A stretch of 64,000 nucleotides of DNA from Favolaschia claudopus (lineage: Eukaryota; Basidiomycota; Agaricomycetes; Agaricales; Mycenaceae): NCBI GenBank assembly GCA_037176885.1, contig JAWWNJ010000054.1:930001-994000 (forward strand). Reading direction: 5' to 3'. Below are positions 53,606 to 64,000 of this stretch, piece by piece. The notes beneath the pieces were generated by a model. It saw only the letters and a list, made by a program, of their open reading frames with translations, was not told the DNA's origin and did not search any database. A program made the position numbers and the translations under genes. Positions within the stretch are counted from its first letter, which is position 1. Each line of letters opens with the position of its first letter.

Positions 53606-53684
53606 TCCTCTAAGACGTGACAGCGGAGATCACCGGACTTACGGCATGCGCTACAGTCTTGGGTCAAGCGTTTTCTGACGGAAC

Positions 53685-55112
53685 AGAACCAACTTTGAAC
53701 GTGTATTTTTGGGGTATTTAGTTTTGTTTGCCATCGTGTTTGGATCGCTAAACATAGCTCTCCTTTTCCTCAAACGTCGCTGCCGCTCGACTTGCGTTTT
53801 CTTCATCACCGTCTTGAGAATTTGAACTTGGCACTGAATTATGTCGTCGAGTACTCGGAGTCGTCGAGAGCCATACAAAAGGGGCAAGTAACACTTGTCA
53901 CAATCACGTCGTCACACCGCGGCTCCTTGCCTTCTACCACCACCATCTTCCCTCTGTGTGCTCTTCCCCTCCCGCCTCGGTCCGCCACCGCCGCGCCGTG
54001 CACCTAGCATCTTCTTACACGCGTCCTCCGACCTTCCACGCCCATCTGCACCAAGTTTTGCCGTCCAATTCGCGTGCACGATACAGGATGTCGTTCCGCT
54101 GTCCAGGTGCGTTCCAGGGTACGTCTGCCTCCCCTGCAGCCGATACGAGTCTAAAGTATGTGTGGGATGCTCTCTAGGATCCGAGGAACTCGCCTGAGTA
54201 ACCTTATTGAGCTGTGACTTCACGGTGCGTAATTTTGATTCATGGGCAGCTTTTTGTTTATCGAACTGCTGTAGTCTCTCATATACATCCCCACCCCGTA
54301 CCCCATATCGTTCAACATCGCCTGCGAGACCCGGGGACACTGTTCTCAGCACCTTGTCAGCGCTATCAGGTCCATCGGTGAGCAGACCTCCTCTTACCCC
54401 GCATCTGTTGTTGAGTGCGATCGTACAGAACTTCTTGGCATTTGTGTGGATATCTCGAGGTGTGTTCCATGGTCTTGTATTCATTTTATCTCACTGAAAT
54501 GCACCGATAGAGTTCGACCGTCGCTATCGAAACTGCCCGAGCAGGTATGTACTGACTTGTTCCATAGGCATCTAACTTACATACATTTTCCAATAGTCAT
54601 CTGCCTCTCTCTCTGGGTCTCCGCAGACCTAGCAGTGACCTAGCGCGCTAGCGTTTCCTGGTGTGGTGCGTACTATTTTTACTTACCTGCGCAATCTGCT
54701 GACGACTTTGCAGCAGCGCTGCGACCTTGGATCCACTCACCATTGTTTTCATGAGTGTTAGCGCGCTAGCGGCTTCGGTCCAGGCGGCGCCATGGGTTGG
54801 TCAGGCAGGCGGGGAAGGGTTGGCGACTTGTTGGCAGCGAGACAGGTGCGCGTCAATGTTTTTGGACTGTAGTATATAGAAAATACCTGATTTATATACA
54901 AAATATAATGGAATGCATTACAATTACAAGGGACAGAGTGAGGCAGACGGAAACAGTCTGGAGCAGAACCTGAGCAGAGTCGCGCAGATGGGAGCCGGAA
55001 CCCCATCTGCTGAAGGTATCATTTCTACGCTCTCCTCTGCTCCCATATGCTGCTCGGGTGAACAGCAGTTCAAAGCAGTTTGGAGCAGTCTAGAGCATAG
55101 GGGATTTTCACT
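53685..55112. mobile_element. Second copy of the hAT-like element, left end missing
   Basis: Matches 28100-30287 throughout (GGATCGCTAAA...CTCTCCTTTTCC, CCGCCTCGGTCCGCCACCGC, the exon-like blocks at 54300-54600, and the GAGCAG-rich right end ...GGGGATTTTCACTGG). It lacks the ~450-bp BTB fragment of copy 1 and the first ~100 bp, so it shows the element before capture or a sister lineage. It is cut on the left by the 1.5-kb element. Confidence 0.8.
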
Positions 55113-55164
55113 GGGGTTAAATCCTCAAGTCCCGCCAGTTGCCCGCCAGCACGAGAACAAATTT

Positions 55165-56847
55165 TGACTATGCCACGTGTGCGTGGGACACCCATTTCAG
55201 AGCACGAAAACCACAAAATTGCTATAGATGCATTTCCTACTCTATTCCCCACAGGACAAGCTGACTTCAATGAATTGAGAAATCAGAAAGTATCTATGGA
55301 GGACTGGGAGCTGGCGTAAAGCCACTTCGAATCAATATAGATGGAACAGCAGGAACAGGGAAATCTGTAATTATTAGGGCAATCACTTCAGCTCTCAGAG
55401 AACTATATGCGGATGAGCTAGAAAATCAAGATCCAGTGATTCGAATAGCACCAACAGGAATTGCAGCCTTTGGTATCCGTGGTTGGACTATAAATTTTGC
55501 AGTTTCAATCCCAGTCTCTGCAAAGGATCCAAACTTTGTTCCTCTCGCTCCAACTTCTCTTCAGCGAATGCAGAACAGATGGAAACCAGCCAGAGTTGTT
55601 GTCATGGATGAAAAGTCAATGATAGGCAGAACTCAATTTGGGAAGTTTGACCGACGTCCTCGCCAGATATATCCAGCAATGTCACACCAAACACTTGGAG
55701 CAATGGCCACAATTATCTTTGGAGATTTTCTACAGCTCCCTCCAGTTGGTGATAGTGCCCTCTTCTCTACCAAGGAAAGCCCAGGAGCACGGGGACAACT
55801 TGCAACAGAAGGTCGCAAGGCTTATGAGAGTTTCAACCAATCTCTGACTTCGAATGAAATCTTCCGCCAGCAAGGAGATACACCAGAGCAAATTGCATTC
55901 AGAGATGCACTCATGCGGCTGCGTACTTATGAAACGACTGCGGCAGATCATACAATGTACTCCACTCGCTTTTGGCACAATCTGTCTCCTGCAGAGCAAG
56001 ATGAATTTCGAGAAGTATTGCATTTACTTCCAACCAAGGAAGCAGTTGATATGATGAACAAAACTAAACTGGCTGCCCTCAATAAGCCTGTTGTATGCTG
56101 TAGAGCCAAACACCACCGTATCAATGGAGCAAAATCTAGAAAGGCATCTGCTGAAGATGCTGAAGGATTGGATGCTGAAATTTATCTCGCTGAGGGGGCT
56201 CACATCATGATTACTCGAAACCTGTGGACATCCAAAGGACTGGTTAACGGAACTCAAGGCATTGTTAAAAAAATCTGGTATCTGCCATGCAGCAATCCAA
56301 AAAAAGATTTACCAGCTGTAGTATTTGTACAGTGTCCTGAATACACAGGTATGTATGTGGATTACGGCTATTTAGATATTCTAATCCTGTAAATTAGGAC
56401 CACCAACTCAGGGTTGGGAAAGGTGTACAACCAGATTGGATTCCAATTGTTCCTAGGACAGCAGAATGGGAATCTAACGGAGTACCATTATCACGATCAC
56501 AATTTCCCCTAACATTGGCATGGGCTATCACGATTCACAAAAGTCAAGGTCTGACTCTCACCAAAGCAGTGATTGATCTTGGCAAACAAGATTTTGCTCC
56601 TGGGTTGTCATTTGTTGCAATTTCAAGAGTGAAAACATTGAACGGAATAGCATTTCGTTCATCTTTCCTGTTGCAAAGATTGCAGAAGCCAAATGAAACC
56701 ACAGTGCGTCAGATGCTCAGAGTTGATTTGGAGCGGAGAGAGGCTTTGGGCTTCAAACTCAATACTTATGGATTCAATATACAGGATATTCTTAATGAAT
56801 TTCAATTTCTTGAGCCTTTTCAACAGTTGCACGAGTACTTAGAATAG
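55165..56847 (+). pseudogene. Helitron-type PIF1 helicase, internally deleted
   Basis: A short 5' piece (TPISEHENHKIAIDAFPTLF, PTGQADFNEL) matches the N-terminal part of Helitron polyproteins; the Rep nuclease that should follow is missing. The helicase shows Walker A (DGTAGTGKSVIIRAI, ~55340), VVMDEKSMIG (Walker B), FGDFLQLPPVGD, ITRNLWTSKGLVNGTQGIV and, after a GTATGT...TTAG intron near 56350-56396, LAWAITIHKSQGLTLTKAVI and FVAISRVKTLNGI (motif VI), ending at 56847. Helitron helicases unwind DNA for rolling-circle transposition. Frame changes at about 55320 and around the intron suggest decay. It is not a host PIF1 because of the Helitron N-terminal piece. Confidence 0.78.
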
Positions 56848-57114
56848 ACCGGCGGCGAGTAATACCGAGTATACTTACTCTGTACTATGTAATTCAGTAA
56901 ATTGCATGTACGGACTGAAGCAAGCTTCCCCTCCTATGTGGACTATTGTCCACATACCCAACATGTTGTCTTCTTTCACTTTCTTCGACGACCGTCGACT
57001 ATCTGCGAAGAACTTGGGCTTCCTAAAAGTTCTCACGACTGTTTCACAGACGTGAGAATACAAAGTGAATACAATTGTACAACTACTCCCTGGATCTTCC
57101 GAGGATCTCTTTGT
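56848..57114. other. Spacer with the dispersed GTGGAC repeat
   Basis: Contains the CTGAAGCAAGCTTCCCCTCC-TATGTGGAC block (56910-56960) shared with 7215-7280. No gene. Confidence 0.4.
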
Positions 57115-57303
57115 GTGTCTGTAGCTGTTCATTTCGTCAAGACTCTGGCTGGAATTGCATTTAGAACGAGTTTTCACTGGGGACGATTGAAAAGAGCTAA
57201 TGTAACAGATTCAATGCGGATGCTTGAAACTGATACACAACGGAGAGCTCAACTTACATTTACTCTAGACAGCCAAGGAATGGACCTTAGTGAATACTTA
57301 TGT
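57115..57303 (+). pseudogene. Second fragment of a Helitron PIF1 helicase C-terminus
   Basis: VAVHFVKTLAGIAFRTSFHW, then RLKRANVTDSMRMLETDTQRR and GMDLSEYL align with the C-terminal end of the helicase just upstream (VAISRVKTLNGIAFRSSFLL...). It is a different, diverged copy, preceded by unrelated sequence. Confidence 0.7.
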
Positions 57304-57685
57304 ATTGTTCTGAAACCTAATCTACTTGGACATAGTTTATATTTCTTGTTCAACTTCAATGTACATTGTAATATTGATACGGATTCGCGCAAGCTCCCCC
57401 TTCTGTAGGCCGGAACTCCGGCATACAAATCATATTTTAGGTTACCCTCAACAGGGCACATTGAGACCCATAGGGAAGCTGTAGTTAAATGCCTCTGGAA
57501 TTCTCAATCTACAGCACCTTACCACAAGAAACGGGCGAAACTCAGGGCAAGTACAAATTGATGGCACTTCCGCATTTGGGGGGGGAGGGTGGGTTTACGT
57601 ATGTTGATGGGTGTGTCGACACCTCTGGACCGAACATGATCTGTAACAGTCGTAAACTAGGAAGCGCAGTTGCGGCAAAATCAAA
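57304..57685. other. No gene recognised
   Basis: Short frames only; includes a glycine-rich run (GGGGGGGAGGGTGGG near 57580). Nothing further can be supported. Confidence 0.4.
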
Positions 57686-57694
57686 TGTCCCTAC

Positions 57695-57854
57695 TAGTCT
57701 CGTACGCACGACCCTCATGACATCCCAATTTGGGAGCCCCGCTGGGGTCCCAGTTTCAAGAGCTTCATGCTCTACTCCGCGGCTGGTTCCAGCCCAGACC
57801 CTCATGACAGGGCTCCCAAATTGGGATGTCATGAGGGTCGTGCGTACGAGACTA
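57695..57854. mobile_element. 160-bp Mutator-like miniature element
   Basis: TAGTCTCGTACGCACGACCC... and its inverse (~45 bp) flanked by TGTCCCTAC exactly on both sides (57686-57694, 57855-57863). A 9-bp duplication fits the Mutator superfamily. Same end word as the 45-bp element at 23380. Confidence 0.92.
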
Positions 57855-57884
57855 TGTCCCTACCAGGGGAACCCCTGTTCTGCG

Positions 57885-58460
57885 TAGTCACGAATTTGTT
57901 AAGGGGTCCCGTGGAGAAGCGACAAGATCACTGGCGGAGTCTGAAATTCACTCCATTTGGAAACTCTTCCAAATTGGGAAACTCTGCTAAATCAGGCAAC
58001 TGCTCCTACTTTCGATACCTCTGAGCATCCTTGCAATCCTCTGAGCCTCAGAAATATGTTTTCGGGGTACTGTATGCATACTGTGAGGTAAACAGTCTCG
58101 TTTCAGCAGCGGTTTGAGGTCAAATCTTCTTTCATTGTCAGTGAAAGCATGTTTTTACGCGATTTACAAGCTGTCGGCGGACAGATAGCAAGATATTGTG
58201 CGGGTCTACTTCAGCAATAAAATTTACCCTGATACACCTCAGTTTTAGCGGTGAACTTTGCCATCGAGCTCAACGCGAGCGCGCAAGGCGTTCACTGTGT
58301 GATGGCCGTCGTAGCGACTTTCCTAGAATGGATGCCGTGATCAAGCCGAGCCATCAATTGACGCTTCTCCACGGACCCCCCTCATAGATCCAAGACTTTA
58401 TATACGTTTGAACGACTGTCTTCAAACAAAAAAGTTTATAAAGTCTTGTTTACGAGACTA
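57885..58460. mobile_element. 576-bp Mutator-like element of the TAGTC family
   Basis: TAGTCACGAATTTG... and ...GTTTACGAGACTA flanked by TGTTCTGCG exactly on both sides (57876-57884, 58461-58469). Only ~7-10 bp of the ends are inverted. No transposase. Begins 22 bp after the 160-bp element's duplication. Confidence 0.85.
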
Positions 58461-58469
58461 TGTTCTGCG

Positions 58470-59008
58470 CAGCATGACGCAAAGGGACTTGGGCACTTCT
58501 GCCTAAGTCCCATTACATCATTGCTGTTGCAGGCGTAGAGTTCGCATAGCTACCGGACAAAAGGAGCAAATAAATTAAGCCAAAGCATAGGGCAAACCCT
58601 CAGTAGGAAGAGGTGTAATAGTTGTATACGGCAAAAGGGGTCGGATGTGCAGACTTCACAGAACCTGGTGCTGTAGCCATAGAGTCGTGTCCGAGGAAGA
58701 GTGACACTGTAGAGAGAAGTCGCAGCCGGAACAGCCGCGCGTGCGCTGGCTCGTTCGGCCGTGGCATGGGGCCAGCCTGACCGCGCGACCGCGGTCGGCA
58801 TGACTGTGCCCGCACGGCCATCTCAGCTGCGTTATGGCCAATTTCGCGGTCAACCTGGCTGCGCTACCACAGCCAGCGCGACCGTGGCCCACAGTCAGTG
58901 CAGCCGCGCCTTCACAGTCAGCCTAGCAGTACCCTCACAGTCATTGTACTCTTTGGTTGCGCTCGATCCAATTCGTGATAAAATCTTGTATTACTATTCA
59001 ATCTACAT
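58470..59008. other. GC-rich patch, no gene
   Basis: 58690-58930 is rich in CCGCG, GACCGCGG and CCACAGTCA words in both orientations, like the arms of the motif-amplified miniature elements, but no ends could be set. Long frames on both strands there reflect GC content. Confidence 0.4.
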
Positions 59009-59016
59009 ACTACTAC

Positions 59017-59634
59017 AGGACCCCCGACAACCACCTATGATGCCTGCCGGCAAAATTTTCAATTCGGATAAAACATGCCCAGAATTTGCGCGTACCCTGC
59101 CCCAATTCGGATGAGAAATCAACTTTTCGGCGCCCAAGGCTGGTACAAAATTCGGATAAGGCATGGATGGCTGCCGACAGGCCTGGCCGAAATTCGGATA
59201 ACATGGGCTGCCGACGGCTTGGATGAGGATCTGCGGCTGAACATTGAGGAATTGTTACATAACCAGTGGCAAATCAGCGAAATCTGATGTTAATATTCGC
59301 GATTGTTGACCTGTTCAGGCAGTTGCGGGGATTTATATCGGACGCAACGGTTCGGCAGGGCCAATGCCACCTGCCAGAGCTGATACCCGAGTTGAAGGAA
59401 GCATTTTCGCCGTCACCGAAAACCTGCAGGACCATCCCAGCCGAGGAGCAAAATTCCGATTTTCCCTTATTTTAGGCAATTTTCTGAGGCCTGGTCAACA
59501 ATTCGGATAAAACATCGACCTGGCGGAGGCCTGGTATGAATTCGGATGAGATTTTCCCCATTAGGGTTGCGGATAAGACGTCCCGAAATCCAAAATTTCC
59601 CCGGCAGGCATCATAGGTGGTTGTCGGGGGTCCT
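59017..59634. mobile_element. 618-bp miniature of the AGGACC family
   Basis: AGGACCCCCGACAACCACCT ... and its inverse (~36 bp) flanked by ACTACTAC (59009-59016, 59635-59642). Subterminal ATTCGGATAA words as in the 7.3-kb element and the 22528 copy. No coding capacity. Confidence 0.9.
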
Positions 59635-59642
59635 ACTACTAC

Positions 59643-62600
59643 TACCCCCAAGCTGTACTATAGACCATTATACCCCTGCAATTGATAATCCTCACAATCC
59701 TAGCAAAGGGAATCAGTTAAGGAACTTCCATGAGCTACCCACTCACTGGCCGAGCAAATATCCTCTCAGACCACGCCCGACGCGCCGTCTCCTATCCAAC
59801 TCCATATCAGAATCGTAAAAGTATTCACCATTGCACAGCACTCACCTAGACACGTTTTTGGTGAATCTATGACATATCTCAGAATCATATTCGTCGCTCG
59901 ATGTGACGGCACTTTGCTGTAACCAAACCACATATTGTTCACGAAATCTGAGGTCAGCGAGATTCTCCTCTAGGTAATGATGCACCTTTTTGAATGGTGC
60001 GCGTCGTCCCGTTGTTTCGCAATATGAGTGGGGGCGGAATCAGCGAGGTTCTCTTACAGACGGCAATGTACCTTTTATTACTGGCGTGCATAATGAGCTG
60101 GTGCTGTCCACCATATGTTAGCTATTGTATATACTATATCTTATATCTTACATACCTTCGAAGGTCCAAATTGATGTCGACCGATGTATCCAAAGACATT
60201 CCCGTTAGCAAGCGACATAACAGAACAAGTGTTCGCGATACCTGTAGAATCCTACCTTAGCTTCAACTGGGCCGCAGAGCCGACCTATACGAAACTCACG
60301 AGAGTGAAGCCGGCACCGTCTTGAGAGTCACCCCAGAAGTCACTCAATAAATCAGTGCTGATAAATGTATGGCGAAGCGACTCACCGCGCACATCGATTT
60401 CGCTCGATCTACTAGTTTGGATGCTGACTTGCTGAATTTTAGAGTCGAAAATGCGCGTTTGATAGCGCGAGGCGGGGAGTTAGGTGTTGTCCGGTCAGAA
60501 GACGGTGGGGTCGGGATAGTTGGTGGCGGCGGGAGACGAAGGTGGTGATGGCGAGAGAAGCGCGGGGGATTGCGGTCGCGTGGGAAACGGCGTTGAGAGA
60601 GCGGCGAAGAGGGAGTAGCGGGAGCGCCGTGTCGAGGGCTTGAGGGGCAGGATTGGTGGAGATCGGAAACGAGTGAATGGCGGCGGTGTGGGGCTTGGAT
60701 GGAGGATTTGAGGTAGAAGGCGGAGTGTTGGCGAGGAAGGCAAAGCCTGATTGACGACATGCTGTCAAGTTCCCTTGGGGACGATGGCGGCGGGCGGCGG
60801 TAGCGAATAGGTTGGGTGGGATTGCGAGGCAGGCGGTAGTTGGGCTGAGGAACGGCGGCGAAGTAGACGTAGCGTAGAGTAGACACAGGAGACGTGGGGG
60901 AAAGTGGCGGCGGGGCGTCAGCGTCGTCATAGAAAAACAGTGTAAAACGTCTCTATAGATGTGTAGCAACTCATCTTGTGCTTTGCAAGGCAATTGAACA
61001 AGTTCTTGTATTTTCACCTCCGAAAAACCCTAATGATAGCTGATGCCATCATCAAATTCCCATATCGGTTAGGGTTAAGGTCACGTGCGTCCCGGACTTT
61101 GCCGCCCCAACGTTCGGCGGATCACCCAGGTAGGTCAGAGCAGACTCGGCTACACTCGGCTACCACCTTCCTGGGTTTCTGCATGACTACTGAACACATC
61201 TGGCCTCAATCCATCCAAAATTAGAGCCAAAAGCATGATTTTATTTTTTCCAGACGCGAAAAAAGTGAAACACCGTGGGAAAAAGTGAGTTCTCGACGCC
61301 AAACGCATTCTTTTGGTCGGTTTCCTTCCTTAGAAAATCAGAAATAAATCACAAAAATTTATGTTCGGCCGAAAAAGCAGTGTTGGAGAAGTGATGCTTG
61401 GCACTGTATGAGCGCGGGTTTTCCTCTACCCGCCACTGCTTGCGCGACCGCTATCTCTGTTTCAACGCACTCGAGCTTCCCTCAATGAGCGGATAATGGC
61501 GATCAACTATCCTCCATGAATCCGTTTACTGTGCTTCTGTTACGCTTAGGGCATGAAATCTTACTTATGTCAAATCTATTCGAAAACTTGCTACTTGCGC
61601 TACAATTTGAATCAATTCCGATTCCGATTACCATCACTTCTATATTATCTCTGGGCTTCTCGCTCGCACTATGAGCCGGCCGTACTCTGACACACTCAAT
61701 TGAGTTTCGTTGCTCTCGATTTGTGACCCTACGCGGATGCGGATGCTCTGAGGCTCAACCTCGCGCTTGTCTATGTCTATGAACGGCTCGCTGGCTCGGT
61801 TTATAGGCCCATTCAACGAACTTGCGCTATGCGCTTTGTGCACATCGACTCACTATCCATTAATTCAAACGCATCGTGCTCTCTTAATGCCATCTCTTTC
61901 CGGCGGAACTCCGAGGCTACTTCCCCCCTCGGATTCGGAGATCTGAGCCTACATTCTTGAGCTCATGCCGTATTCGAGGCATCGTTCCAGCTTATCTGCT
62001 TCAAAGCTCAGAAGACGACCTCAGTCCAGTGTTCCTGGTCCTTGGACTTGCATACGCGCTGCCGTCTCCACAACCCGGTGACATTCAAGTTTGTTTCCCG
62101 GCGACTGTATTACGAGTTCGTCCTGGTTCTGGTGGACCTGCTTGTTTTGCGATGAGCCACGCGAGCCGTGGATCCCACGGTTGATTCAACTTATTGTGAT
62201 TCCGCTACTATCGAATTCGGAGTTCTCTGAGTTCCAACTACTGAACTAGTGACCCTTTACAGCTGTGCTCCCCGTTGCTTCACTGAGCTTCCTTCGCCGA
62301 TCCAGTACGCATGAAATCAACTGCCAAAATTTACGCTGCCTGCACTTACTATGACACCGGGGCTCTGATGGGGGCTGCTTTTTGAACTTGATCCTGGTCT
62401 CGCTTTCAACATACACGGATACTTTTACCCAAACGGCCGCGAAAAGTGCTAATATACAGCTTGACTGACGCCGAGTCAAGTAATCTCCTGTGCCGCTCCG
62501 AGCTCGAACATTGGCCGCCACTCAGTTTGTATATTCATCATTCTGAATCCCGCTCATAAATCATGATTTCGGGTCGGACATCTCCTCTCAAGTTCTTTCC

Positions 62601-62900
62601 ATGTGTTTCCGTGCGCTCCTAGAATCTAGATACTTGTGTTCACATCTAGAGTGGATGTCCACCTGTTCATTTCATCCAGCCGCCTTCTTTTGGGCTAGTC
62701 GCGGTCTCTCAGATGCCCTCGCCTGGCGTCTTGCTCTCTGGGTGCCTTCTCGCGCATCTGGTCGCCCCACGGCCAGGAGATCAGCCGGCTACGATTTCCG
62801 GCTGTCTTCTCCTCACCCACACCAGTCTACTACTGCCCTGTCTGGAATACAGATGCACAGTGAATGAAGCGGCAGTCACAAGACACACCCCCTCGCGCGA
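59643..62900. other. Unassigned 3.3 kb; no supported gene
   Basis: 60344-61017 (minus) is open in all three frames and very Pro/Ser/Arg-rich (for example RRSLNAVSHATAIPRASLAI). Overlapping open frames indicate base composition rather than a clear gene, though one 192-codon frame starting MKIQELVQLPCKAQDELLHI cannot be excluded. 61600-62870 holds only short frames. Confidence 0.35.
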
Positions 62901-63026
62901 AGACTGGGCAAACGCGCTAGACCGCGACAGAGGGAGTAGTTTTCACCTTGCGACGGTTCCCCCGTCGAACCTTTCTCTTCCCAACCTGCACCCCCTCAAG
63001 CTCGACAGCGGCAGCAGCAGGCGAGA

Positions 63027-63842
63027 CTACGATAGAATCCTCATTGAGGAGGCAGCGCCAGGGAGGACGATGTCGACGTCGGGAGCATGCGCGACTACGG
63101 CGACATCATATTCGTCGTCTGAGTCGACTGACCAAGCGGCGGTCGCGTTCAAGAACTTATTCTTTACGTCGGCGGGCATGTCAGCAACACAGCGTCGGGC
63201 AATGTGACCGGCGTGTCCGCAACGGTGGCAGACACCGTTCGCGTCCTTGGGGTTGCCCCAATCGAAGGCATCCTTGTTGCGCTTACGATCGCGAGCGGCA
63301 GCCATAGCTACTGGCTCGGGAGCGAGGGGATCATACTCATCCTCCGCCTTGAGGTTCTTGTTGACGGTTTCCTCCATCTCGAAAGCTTTGATCCGCGCTA
63401 TAATGTCGTGGAGCTTGGGAGTCGGGACGGTGGTGGAGAGGGAGGAACGGATGACAGCGAAGGAAGGATGAAGGCGTAGGAGCAAGAAGTCGGTGACCTC
63501 GCTGCTGCTCATCTCATGGCCGATGGCCTTGAGCTGTCGCACGATGGAGAGGACAGCGTCGATGTAGACGGCAACGCGTTTGGCGGGGTCGTGACGAAGG
63601 TTGTAGAGCTCGCTGCGGAGGGCGAGGCGGAGACCGGGGGTATCGCTCTGATACTCTCGTTTGAGCAGAGCCCAAGCAGCAGAGCCGGTGGAGACGTCGG
63701 CAATGGTGCCACGATAGTCGGCCTCGAGGAGGAAGTAGAGCAGGGGATACGCACGGTTGTTTGCCTTATCCCATGCGGCGGCCTCGGTCGCATCCGTCGG
63801 CCGGGGCTTCGTCCCACTGACTATCTCCCAACTCTCCTCCTA
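63027..63842 (-). pseudogene. gag: Copia (Ty1) gag fragment: UBN2-type capsid and CCHC knuckle
   Basis: From a stop near 63842 the frame reads ESWEIVSGTKPRPTDATEAA, ANNRAYPLLYFLLEADYRGT, AAWALLKREYQSDTPGLRLA and ...YIDAVLSIVRQLKAIGHEMS, the UBN2 capsid fold of Copia gags. KLHDIIARIKAFEMEETVNK follows, then the knuckle CHRCGHAGHIARRC (about 63185-63225). It ends at 63027 with an acidic tail. The N-terminus is lost (in-frame TAG at ~63842 and no start beyond it), and no protease, integrase or RT follows to the left, so this is a gag remnant. Confidence 0.8.
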
Positions 63843-64000
63843 ATTTTTGAATTTCTTCCTCAGGGCAATTTTTGAAGCCTCCGAGTCAAGCTGAACTTTG
63901 CGGCTGACTGGCACCGCAAGGAACCTGTTGAAGGAACGACGAATACTGCCCCTCAACTCGAGTTTCTGAGCATTTATGCCCAAAATCTCAATAGCGAAAC

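Larger units (their letters stand above)
52156..53675 (+). mobile_element. 1.5-kb DNA transposon with ~58-bp inverted ends and a zinc-protein gene
   Basis: GAAAACGC(TA)TTGACCCAAG, CTGTAGCGCATGCCGTAAGT and CCGGTGATCTCCGCTGTCA are inverted at 53606-53675. No target duplication is visible (left flank TCTGTTTA, right flank TGACGGAA), consistent with a rearranged site. The left flank is the Ty3 protease and the right flank is a truncated hAT copy. The only gene is a small cysteine-containing protein; no transposase family is recognisable. Confidence 0.82.

Noticed and set aside
58600..58892. Genes on the minus strand in the GC-rich patch
   Set aside because: Overlapping frames in several registers and repeated CCGCG/CACAGTCA words indicate a repeat, not coding sequence.
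60344..61017. Host gene on the minus strand (180-192 codons)
   Set aside because: All three minus frames are open and Pro/Ser/Arg-rich, as expected from base composition. No domain, intron or start context favours one.

Overview
The window looks like transposon-packed heterochromatin from a filamentous basidiomycete, probably a mushroom-forming Agaricomycete. The reasons are a KDZ-type transposase with its own cysteine clusters (a hallmark of these fungi), a basidiomycete-style Ty3 polyprotein, short (about 40-75 nt) GT-AG introns, and nested DNA transposons with almost no intact host genes between them. I saw no rRNA, CRISPR array, bacterial operon or functional tRNA gene.

Layout. 1-2.64 kb: right part of a 5' LTR, gag and the first half of the protease of a Ty3 element, in + orientation. 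2.64-13.4 kb: a truncated cut-and-paste element, remnants of a RecQ-like helicase and of a hAT transposase, several hAT-type miniature elements built from short repeated motifs, and a pogo-like transposon with TA target duplication. 13.4-20.7 kb: a 7.3-kb two-gene element with 8-bp target duplications. It has a PIF/Harbinger-type DDE transposase (interrupted by an ORF1-only LINE and by a tRNA-headed SINE) and a SANT/Myb-like partner gene. Two ~0.6-kb miniature relatives lie at 22.5 and 59.0 kb. 20.7-35.7 kb: miniature elements of many families, including a 45-bp one, a hAT-like element that has picked up a BTB-gene fragment, a second ORF1-only LINE, and copies of a GC-rich palindromic repeat. 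35.8-42.2 kb: a KDZ-type transposon with a SAP-like accessory gene. 42.7-44.05 kb: a five-exon gene with a GRF-like zinc finger, carrying a 373-bp TRIM in intron 1 and cut off by an LTR. 44.05-52.15 kb: the rest of the Ty3 element (protease C-half, RT, RNase H, integrase, 3' LTR) on the minus strand. 52.15-64 kb: a complete 1.5-kb zinc-protein element, a second hAT copy, Helitron-type PIF1 helicase remnants, Mutator-like miniature elements, and a Copia gag fragment at the right edge.

The two Ty3 pieces fit together as one element. Their LTRs differ at only about three of 352 compared positions, and the protease is cut at one point, with the same transposon end abutting both cut faces about 49.5 kb apart in opposite orientation. 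This points to a recent inversion or aberrant transposition. The genes do not form a host pathway. They are transposition machineries (DDE transposases, reverse transcriptase/integrase, PIF1 helicase) and their accessory DNA-binding proteins. Nested insertions with readable target duplications give a relative chronology.

The best candidates for something undescribed are the 8-bp-duplication element with Harbinger-type genes, the TRIM whose LTRs hold a tRNA-like fold without an anticodon arm, the KDZ element with a SAP partner gene, and the set of hAT-like elements that each amplify a different short subterminal motif. All positions and motif comparisons were made by eye.
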